Positions 33,233 to 41,200 of a stretch of 64,000 nucleotides of DNA are shown in pieces (position 1 is the stretch's first letter; every line of letters starts with the position of its first letter). The translations under genes and the position numbers were made by a program. Under the pieces are notes generated by a model. It was not told where the DNA came from. It made no database searches and was given only the letters and a program-made list of their open reading frames with translations. This DNA comes from UBA668 sp963720695 (lineage in GTDB: Bacteria; Actinomycetota; Acidimicrobiia; Acidimicrobiales; Ilumatobacteraceae). The stretch lies in NCBI GenBank assembly GCA_963720695.1, contig CAVRGG010000004.1, positions 1,178,001 through 1,242,000 of the forward strand, written 5' to 3'.

Positions 33233-35988
33233 CTGCTCGCTCCGACATCGCCGCCGGGCTCCTCGGCCTCGCCGACGCGTGGCCGGACCGCGCCACCGCC
33301 ATCGCGAGAGCGGAGGACCACCTTCGACAGCTCCTCCATCCCTCGGCGGTCTGGCTGTCGGCAGACCTGCCTCCCGAGCTCCGCGGGGCCGCCGCGTATG
33401 GGGAGTGGCTCCCGACGTGGTCGTCGCCCGGCACGGTGACGGCGGACGAGGCGCAGATCCTCGACGCAGCCTGGGCCGCCGCCCTCCCACCGCTCGACCG
33501 GGGCATGCGCCGCTACGTGCGAGTGCAGGTCGACACGGTGGACGATGTGCGCACCCTCCGCGCGATCGGCTCCGTCGACGGACTCGTCATCGTCCCTTCG
33601 CTGCGGTCTCGAGGTCACCTGCGCCCCCTCCGGTGGAGGTGGCCGTTCCGTGTGGGCGTGCTGCCCGGGCCCCTGTCCGACGGGTGGCTGAGCGACGTGC
33701 AGCACAGCGAGCACCACGGCACGGTGTTCGACGCGGAGCCGTACGACATCGGATCTCGCTACGAGATCGCCATCATCAGTTCGACGGATCTCTCCGAACT
33801 GTCCGAGGCCGTCGCGATGCCACTCGGCGACGCCACGTGCGTGATCGTCGCCGGCGACGACCCGGTCGACCAGATGCTGAGCGAACTCGAACGGCGGGTT
33901 GAACCCATCATCGCGATCGCCGTGGAAGGTTCGCCGGATCGGTGGTGGCGCACCTTCTTCCACGAGATGTCACACGACGTACCGATCGACGCGGCGACGC
34001 AGAGCATCATCGGCATGGCCGGCGCCGACGCACTCATCGCCGGCCCGACCCACGGGATGGACGTCACCGCGTCTGCCCACTGGTTCGCCGCGGTCGCGCC
34101 GGACTTCCCCGGCCTGGCACCTTTGCTCGACGAGTTCGCCGGGTGGGACTGGCGCTACGAGAGCGGCGGCGCGACACGCGAGTCGCAGGTGGTCCGCGAC
34201 TCGATGGCGAACGGCAACTTGCCGATCGCATTCGTCCCGCCACCGGCCATGGCCGCCCCGGCGCCGTTCGAGCCGGGCGAGGGTTTCGGTGACGGTCCGG
34301 CGGAGATGGATGCGGTCGGCCCGCCGGTCCCGATGCCACCGGCAGCGGTCGCTCCCGGCGGTCGACCTGCCGCCCCGACCGCCGCTCCCCCACCCACCGC
34401 TGCCAAGCCTCCGCGGCGCAAGCCCACGGCACTCACACCGCGACGGCTCGTGGCGAGGGTGTTCGAGGCGGGCAAGAAAGTGAAGAAGGTGCTCCCGCCC
34501 GAGCGAGATCTGGAGTTCGCGGTGCGGATCGCGATCCCCCAGCGAGGCGACACGGCCGCCGATGTCGCCGCACCGGCGATTCCCGGCGCCCCCGGCCCGA
34601 CTGCCGAACTCGAGGTGATCGTGAGCGGTGATGTGTGGACGCAGCAGCCACCGCCGCAGACGATCTCCGTCTCCCGCACGAACGACGCCGCGCCGAGCAC
34701 CTGGGCCGTCTTCCCGTTCAGGACGCCCGCGTCGGGCAACGTCGTGCGTATCGAGGTCACGATTCTCTACCAGGGCAAACCGCTCCAGGCAGCGACGTAC
34801 GTGTCACCCGTGCGCAGTACCGCACTCCCCTTGGAACGTCCGACCTTCACCACCTTTGCACTCTCGGGTCCGGATCAGCCGACTCCCGAGCTCCGACCCG
34901 TGGACGTCTCCTTGAACGGGACCGGGGCGGAACTGAAGTACTTCAGCGGCAGCGACGCTCAGGTACTGATCACCGACGTGCAAGCGATGCTCGACCAGAT
35001 CGAGGACAGGGTGTCGCGCGTGCTCGGCGTCCCCGATGCGCCGGACGCCCTCGACGATCCCCGGGTGCTCGAACTGCTCATCACCCTCGCTGGAATCGGC
35101 CATGAGCTCAGCAACTCGCTCGCGCCGCTCGCGATCGGGGATGCCCGGAGCATCAACGTGACCGTCAACCCACTCACCAAGGTGCTCCCGCTCGAACTCG
35201 TGTATTCGGGACCGGTACCCGACGATCACGCGAAGCTCTGCGACCACGTGCACAGCCCTCCCCCACCCGGCGAAGCCTGCCGGAGAGCGTCGTCCAGACG
35301 CGTCTGCCCGTATGCGTTCTGGGGAATGCACCGAACGATCTCGCGCACGATCAAGTCGACGACCGTCAACAAGCACCCATGGACGAGCACGATCTCCACG
35401 TCGTCGGTGCTGTACGCCGCCACCGTGATCGCCGACGACCACGCTCCCCAACCACTCCCGTCCGTACGTGTACGGGATGCCGCGGAGCAGATGTTCCCCG
35501 GCGTCACGCAGGCGAACAACTGGCGGGACTGGCGAAAGGCCGTGACGACCGACAAGCCCGACGTCATGGTCGTGTTGGGCCACACGATGATCGAGGGAGC
35601 CAAGACCAACCTCTACATCGGCAGGGAGTCGGCGCTCGATCGGCGGAAGATCTCGTCGCGCGAGCTCAGCAGGGACGGCAGCCACCGCCCGCTGGTGCTG
35701 CTCATCGCCTGCGCCACGGCCGCACTGGGCGATCCATTCGGCACACTGCCGGGCGCCTGGACCGCGAACGGCGCGGGAGCCGTCGTCGGCACGCTGTCGA
35801 AGATCGTCGGTCCGCAAGGGGCGACGGCGACCACCCACCTCCTGCAGGCGATTCACGACGTCGCCGGGCAGCAGGCGAGCGTCGGTGATGCCGTCGCAGA
35901 CGCCCGACGCTCGCTGATCACCGCCGGCCATCCGATCGGACTGATGCTCGTGTCGCACGGCGAGATCGACACCCACGTGGAGGCATGA
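33229..35988 (+). CDS. CHAT-domain (caspase-like) protease, probable tandem caspase-fold protein
   Basis: 919 residues. N-terminal about 330 residues look like a degenerate caspase-like domain ending in FFHEMSHDVPIDAATQSI, the closing helix pattern of CHAT domains. A Pro/Ala-rich linker (about 345-410) follows, then a beta-rich region (about 425-530), then an intact CHAT domain at 560-919. There LPLELVYSGP, then Cys-rich LCDHV..CRR..CPYAFWG, catalytic His785 in VVLGHT and Cys828 in LLIACATA. Coupled by 4-bp overlaps to the patatin gene before and the MBL gene after. Function inferred as regulated proteolysis. Confidence 0.8.
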   Translation: MTARSDIAAGLLGLADAWPDRATAIARAEDHLRQLLHPSAVWLSADLPPELRGAAAYGEWLPTWSSPGTVTADEAQILDAAWAAALPPLDRGMRRYVRVQVDTVDDVRTLRAIGSVDGLVIVPSLRSRGHLRPLRWRWPFRVGVLPGPLSDGWLSDVQHSEHHGTVFDAEPYDIGSRYEIAIISSTDLSELSEAVAMPLGDATCVIVAGDDPVDQMLSELERRVEPIIAIAVEGSPDRWWRTFFHEMSHDVPIDAATQSIIGMAGADALIAGPTHGMDVTASAHWFAAVAPDFPGLAPLLDEFAGWDWRYESGGATRESQVVRDSMANGNLPIAFVPPPAMAAPAPFEPGEGFGDGPAEMDAVGPPVPMPPAAVAPGGRPAAPTAAPPPTAAKPPRRKPTALTPRRLVARVFEAGKKVKKVLPPERDLEFAVRIAIPQRGDTAADVAAPAIPGAPGPTAELEVIVSGDVWTQQPPPQTISVSRTNDAAPSTWAVFPFRTPASGNVVRIEVTILYQGKPLQAATYVSPVRSTALPLERPTFTTFALSGPDQPTPELRPVDVSLNGTGAELKYFSGSDAQVLITDVQAMLDQIEDRVSRVLGVPDAPDALDDPRVLELLITLAGIGHELSNSLAPLAIGDARSINVTVNPLTKVLPLELVYSGPVPDDHAKLCDHVHSPPPPGEACRRASSRRVCPYAFWGMHRTISRTIKSTTVNKHPWTSTISTSSVLYAATVIADDHAPQPLPSVRVRDAAEQMFPGVTQANNWRDWRKAVTTDKPDVMVVLGHTMIEGAKTNLYIGRESALDRRKISSRELSRDGSHRPLVLLIACATAALGDPFGTLPGAWTANGAGAVVGTLSKIVGPQGATATTHLLQAIHDVAGQQASVGDAVADARRSLITAGHPIGLMLVSHGEIDTHVEA

Positions 35989-37085
35989 TGCTCACCGTCG
36001 AGATGCTCCCTGCCGGGCACGGCGATGCACTGGTCGTGGAGTACGGCACCCGTGCCGATCCACACCAGTTGCTGATCGACGCCGGCACGTTCCACACCTG
36101 GGACAACGTCCGCGACGAGCTCCTGCGCAGGCGTCGGGACCGCTACGAGATCTTCGTGATCACCCACGTCGACGAGGACCACATCGGCGGATCGATCTCC
36201 CTGCTCGACGACCCCAACCTCAAGCAACGCGTCGACCACGTGTGGTTCAACGGGTATGTGCACTGCAAGACCGGAGGCAACGTGCTGGGACCCGTCAACG
36301 GAGAGCAGCTCACCACCCGCATCGTCGAAGGTGGCTTCCATTGGAACCGCGGCTTCACACCGAAGGCGTCCAACGACATCGGAGGACCGGTCGTCGTCCC
36401 CAGCGCCGGCAACCTTCCGTCGGTCACCCTTCCCGGCGGTGCACGAATCGTGCTGCTCTCACCGAGCGGCCCCAAGCTGAAGACGATGGCGAAGAAGTGG
36501 AAGCAGGACGTCGAGGGCGCCGGACTCGTGCCCGGCGCAGGCTCGTTCGGCCATTCCACCAGCCCGACGCCTCGCCCTCGCGCCACGGACCCGCTGCCCG
36601 ACCCACTCGACGCGGCAGCCATCACCACGCTCGCCGCCGAGAACGCGACGGACGGCTCGGAAGCGAACGGATCGAGCATCGCCTTCATCCTCGAGTACGA
36701 CGGCAAGCGGGTGCTCTTCGGCGCCGACGCGCATGCGTCGGTGCTGCTGAAGAACCTGCAGCGCTTCGCCGTCGAGGTGGGCGAGACCCGTCCCCGCATC
36801 GATCTGTTCAAGATGGCGCACCACGGCAGCAACGCCAACGTGTCGACCAAGCTGCTGCAGAGCATGGACTGCCGTCGCTTCCTGATCTCGACCAACGGTG
36901 ACAACTTCGCTCACCCCGACGACGCTGCGATTGCAAAGGTCATCGACCTCGCCGACCGACCCGTGACCTTCTACTGCAACTACCACAGCGCTCGGACGGC
37001 GCCGTGGGGCGAGCAGGGGCCGAACGTCGGCGCGAAGTTCGTCTTCCCGAAGTCGGGTGCGCACGCCCTGCGCGTCAGCGCCTGA
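35985..37085 (+). CDS. Metallo-beta-lactamase-fold hydrolase (ComEC/Rec2-type)
   Basis: 366 residues. The metal motif is THVDEDHIGG (His61, Asp63, Asp65, His66), with later metal ligands in LFGADAHASVL and MAHHGSNANVS. This is the ComEC-like branch seen free-standing or next to conflict-type proteins; nuclease, phosphodiesterase or other hydrolase activity is possible. No membrane segments and no signal peptide. ATG overlaps the CHAT gene stop by 4 bp, so it is made with it. The middle (about 165-215) has a Pro/Ser-rich insert. Confidence 0.88.
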   Translation: MMLTVEMLPAGHGDALVVEYGTRADPHQLLIDAGTFHTWDNVRDELLRRRRDRYEIFVITHVDEDHIGGSISLLDDPNLKQRVDHVWFNGYVHCKTGGNVLGPVNGEQLTTRIVEGGFHWNRGFTPKASNDIGGPVVVPSAGNLPSVTLPGGARIVLLSPSGPKLKTMAKKWKQDVEGAGLVPGAGSFGHSTSPTPRPRATDPLPDPLDAAAITTLAAENATDGSEANGSSIAFILEYDGKRVLFGADAHASVLLKNLQRFAVEVGETRPRIDLFKMAHHGSNANVSTKLLQSMDCRRFLISTNGDNFAHPDDAAIAKVIDLADRPVTFYCNYHSARTAPWGEQGPNVGAKFVFPKSGAHALRVSA

Positions 37086-37089
37086 TCGC

Positions 37090-37530
37090 TCAACCGACGA
37101 TCCAGGGAGTGACGAACGCGCTGTCCTCGTGCTCGACCCGAACCCGAATGGGAAGCGACACCGCCCCGATGGTGATCTGGCCGTCGTCCCCGACGGTGTG
37201 CTCGCTGATCGAGCCGATGCGCTCCACCCGACAGCGATGGGCACCGACGGGCTCGATCCGGACGGTGACGCCACCGCCACGCACCAGGACGTGGACCCGC
37301 ACCTCCTCGTGAGCGAAGACGAGGACGCGAGGCGGCGCCACTCCCCGGATGGTGAGGACCTCCTCGGACGCCGAGTCGGTCACCAGGTCGGCGACAGGAT
37401 CCGCTGGGCGAAATCGAAAGGCATCGAGCGCGCGATCGCGGAGCGCTGCCGGCACGGGCGCGAGTTCTGCGTCGAAGGCTGCGTCGATCGCGGATGCAAC
37501 GTCGGCGTCGTCAGATTCCAGCGGATCCAT
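37090..37530 (-). CDS. Small sigma-linked protein with C-terminal beta domain
   Basis: 146 residues. The N-terminal 45 are helical and charged (SDDADVASAIDAAFDAELAP). The rest is beta-rich (LTIRGVAPPRVLVFAHEEV, VTVRIEPVGAHRCRVERIG) and ends FVTPWIVG. Small partners of this type, ending in a TPW motif, follow ECF-like sigma genes in actinobacterial CHAT loci and have a carboxypeptidase-regulatory-like fold. ATG 37530 overlaps the sigma stop by 20 bp, so the two are co-translated. Role unproven: a partner or modulator of the sigma factor is the simplest idea. Confidence 0.7.
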   Translation of the reverse strand: MDPLESDDADVASAIDAAFDAELAPVPAALRDRALDAFRFRPADPVADLVTDSASEEVLTIRGVAPPRVLVFAHEEVRVHVLVRGGGVTVRIEPVGAHRCRVERIGSISEHTVGDDGQITIGAVSLPIRVRVEHEDSAFVTPWIVG

Positions 37531-38134
37531 CGACCTCGAGCAGCCGCCGCAGCGACGGCTGTCGCCGCAATCGTTCGAGGCACCGACGACGGGTCGGACC
37601 GAGCGCTCCGACCGGCCGGCCGAGTGCCACACTGGCCTCCTGGTAGGTGAGCGACTGGTCCATCACCAGCACGGTGAGGATGATCCGGCACTCGTCGTCG
37701 AGCTGCGCGAACGCCTGGCGCACGGCGGCCGCTGCCTCGGCGCGCAACAGGTCGCCGTCGAGTTCCGCGGCGCGACTGTGCATCTGCTCGAGGAGCGCGC
37801 CGCACAGGTCGGCCTGCTCGGTCCAGTCGACCAGCACGTGGGCGTAACTGCGCTGACGAACGAGATGGCGGACCTCGTTGGTGGCCGTGGTGACGAGCCA
37901 TCCGGGCAGCTTGCTGGGTTCGCGAATGCTGCCGAGCCGCTCGGCGAGTCGCAGCCACGTCGCCGCGAACGCCTCGTTGCGCAACTCGACATCCCCGGTG
38001 CACATGGTGACCGTCTTCCACACGACCCGCTCGAGGCGGTGGACGAGTTCGACCCACGCCGTCTCCTGTCCCCGGCGCGCCTCGGCGACGAGTTCGTCGA
38101 GCGATGGCGCAACGGAGGATCCCCTCTCCGTCAT
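37511..38134 (-). CDS. ECF-type RNA polymerase sigma factor
   Basis: 207 residues. Region 2: LVAEARRGQETAWVELVHRL then DVELRNEAFAATWLRLAERL and LPGWLVTTATNEVRHLVRQR. Region 4: AVRQAFAQLDDECRIILTVL, DQSLTYQEASVALGRPVGAL, RRRCLERLRR. This is the class of sigma factor found with CHAT proteins. It probably drives the divergent giant gene at 38256 and perhaps the lipase-protease operon. The sigma-small protein pair runs opposite to both neighbours, between them. Confidence 0.9.
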   Translation of the reverse strand: MTERGSSVAPSLDELVAEARRGQETAWVELVHRLERVVWKTVTMCTGDVELRNEAFAATWLRLAERLGSIREPSKLPGWLVTTATNEVRHLVRQRSYAHVLVDWTEQADLCGALLEQMHSRAAELDGDLLRAEAAAAVRQAFAQLDDECRIILTVLVMDQSLTYQEASVALGRPVGALGPTRRRCLERLRRQPSLRRLLEVDGSAGI

Positions 38135-38183
38135 AAGCAGAGCATACGCTCAGCGGTCAACCCCCTACCTTGAGTGACAAAGC

Positions 38184-38196
38184 GACGATGATCGTC
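38184..38196. promoter_or_regulatory. Palindrome between sigma and giant-protein genes
   Basis: GACGAT G ATCGTC, 6-bp arms, in the 121-bp divergent region (38135-38255). AGTGAC...GTCACT also flanks the same spot. The sites overlap the expected promoter zones. Operator role is a guess. Confidence 0.4.
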
Positions 38197-38255
38197 ACTT
38201 CCGCGAATCCCCTCGATTCCTCGTATCCAGCGGGGCGGCGGGCGGTCTGTAAGGC

Positions 38256-41200
38256 ATGGCGACCCTCGACATCAACCACGCAACCCACGAACAACTCGTC
38301 GCGCTTCCCGGTGTGGGAACGGCGCTGGCGGACCGGATCCTGGCCCATCGGGCTCGCATCGGACGCTTCGAACGGGTCGCGGATCTCGTCCACGTGACGG
38401 GCATCTCGGAGCGGTTGCTCGCCCAGATCGAACCGCTGCTGAGCACCACGGATGCGACCCCCGGCACGGATGAACCGTCCCGGGTGACCGTCCAGCTCGA
38501 CGACGGTGGCGCCGGCGGCGACTTCAGCGGCCATCGCGTGACCGCCACGGGGCGTCGGCTGGACGCAGAAGTGGGCCCGATCGGTTTCGCGACGTCAGGC
38601 GACACGGACACCAGCGGAGCGGCGAGCCTGCAGCTCCCCACGCGCGCCTCGCTCACCGGCGTGATCTCGTTCCGCGCGACAGCCCCCGACGGCACCGCGA
38701 TCGGCAGTACCGACGTCGACGCGGCGCAACTCACCGAGAAGGTGGTGATCGCCGCGAAGGCGGCGGAGCGGCCGGTGACCCAACCGAACGAGGACCCGGC
38801 CGCGGGCAAGCCGGTCCGTGTCCGCGGGCAGGTGATCGATTCCAACGGCACCCGCGCCGCGGCCAGGCTGCAGGTGGTGCTCTGGGGAGCCACCGCGCCA
38901 AACCCACAGGACAAGGACTTCCGTGCACTGGTCGTCGCCGTCACCGACGGGGCCGGCCACTTCACCGGTCCGTATCCGTTGGGTGACTTCACCAGCGCTC
39001 ACGCAACGGTCGCCGTCGGCGAGGGCACCGCCACGGTGCCCGTCCATCTCGACGGCGCAGCGTTTCCGGAGTCGGCCATCCTCGTGGTCGATCTCCCGGA
39101 CCGCGACGCGACGAGCGAGGACTGCGACTGCCATCAACCGTCCGACGCTCCGCGGAACCCCGACGTGACGGACCTCGCGCGAGCCGACGGCACCTTCTCG
39201 TCCGATGCCGGCGCCGGTCGCTGCGTCGACTTCACCAAACCCGACCGCACCCTCGAGGAGTTCAGCTTCTCGTACCTCGTACGCACGACCGAACCCGACA
39301 TCAGAGGGATGACGCTCGGCGACCCACCAAAGGTCGGCATTCGCGACATCCTCGATCGGGCGAAGTTGGACACCGTCCTCACCAGCCGCGCGATGGTCCG
39401 CGACAGCGCCGGCGTCGCGGGCGAGTCCGCCACCGTCGACGAACTCGCATCGCTGAACAAGGACGTGATGCTCGACGCCCGAGTCCTGAAGACACTCGCA
39501 AGGGATCCTGACGGGTTCTCACTGGCAACCCTGGCCAGCGCAGCGCGACGCACTGCCTTCGGTGACGTGACCCGATTCGTGGGTGCGGCCGTCGCCCGGC
39601 CACCGGGCCGCACTCGGCTGAGCTGCGCCAACCCCGTCGACTGGGACGACGACCCGACGATCTATCAGGCGTGCACGATCGCCAACGGACACGTCTTGCG
39701 GTTCAAGCAGGAATGGGTGGCCGATGGCTACTCGATGGGCAACCTCCTGTACAGCTTGCCCCTCGCTCCGGGCCAGAAGAAGCACATCGCCGTCGTCGAC
39801 TGGGAACGCCGCGAGGCCTCGGCACGGACCGAGTCGTTGGCCGAGAGCGAATCGCTGGCGGCAGACCTCTCGCGCGACCGCGACATCAGCGACGTCGTCA
39901 ACGGCACCCTGCGGGAAAGCACGAGAGGCGGCTCGAGTTCCTCCAGCGGCGGCATCGCGGGTGGGCTCGGTGTCGCCGGGATCTTCGGCCCTGTCGGCGC
40001 GGTGCTCGGCATCGGTGGCGGGTACAGCAGCGCAGACAGCAACGCCTGGCAGAACTCCTCTCGCGACACCAGCGCCAGCGCCCTCAATCAGTTGCGCGAC
40101 CGGACGTCACAGAGCGCGTCGTCGGTGCGCAGCCAACGTTCGACCGTCGTCCAGACCGTGACCCAGGGTGAGCGGGTGACCGCCACCACGGAGTCGGTCG
40201 CCAACTACAACCATTGCCACGCCATCACCGTGCAGTACTTCGAGGTGCTGCGTCATTTGCTGGTCCGCCAACGGCTCGTCGATGTGCAGGAGTGCCTCTT
40301 CGTCCCGTTGCTGATGTCGAGGTTCGACTTCGACAAGGCGTTGCGCTGGCGGCACACGTTGGCCCGGTTCGTGCCTGCCGGACTGCGGCGCGGACTCGAC
40401 GCGGTGGACCGCATCGCCCATGCGTACGCCGGCAGCGACCTGCCGCTGGGGCGGTACGCAGACGAGAGCCTCGAGACCGTCGACGGCGAGCTGCGGATGC
40501 GCTTCCAGCTCACCAGGCCGCGCGACACCGACGACAAGTTCGACGCGAACAACTGGAACCCGCTGCTCAAGCTGTTCGGCTTCGACCCAGCGGACTTCTA
40601 CGCGAACTTCCTGGACGAGCAGAAGTTCAAGGACCGGGTCTTCCTCGAGCAACTCGGACCGCGCATCGCCAGCGCCGTGATCTCGTTGCTGCGCATCCGC
40701 GCGGTCCGGGCCGACAACTCGGAGGTCGATCTCCAGATCGACCCGACGTTGTTGACGACGTTCGTGAACGACCAGACCCTGCTCGTGACACTTCGGATGG
40801 CGCAGAGCCTGCCGACGATCACACGCGCCGAGATCAAGGCGGTCGTGGTCTCGAGCCGGCTCAACCTTCCCGGGTTGCCATGGATGTTCGATGCGCTACC
40901 CGCCGGGTCGCGAGTGATCGTGGAGAGCGGTTCGTTGAGGTACCGCACCGCCCACCTCGCGGACGCCCTGTTCAGCGACGCCTTCATCCGCAACGACCTC
41001 ACCGGAAGCGACGACGTGTGGATCCCGACTCCGCTCAACCGCCGCGAGCTGCGCAACCCGCGCGAGGAGGACAAGGAGGCGGTACGCGCGCTGCTCGATC
41101 ACCTCAACGAGAATCTCGAGCCCTATCACCATCGCCTGTGGGCGGCGATGGGCGACGACCGTCGGTACATGCTCCTCGATGGCTTCGAAGCACCGAACAG

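Noticed and set aside
33950..33980. HEMSH in the N-terminal part of the CHAT protein as a zinc-peptidase motif
   Set aside because: The surrounding pattern (FFHEMSHDVPIDAATQSI) fits the closing helix of a CHAT-like domain, and no other zinc ligand is evident.
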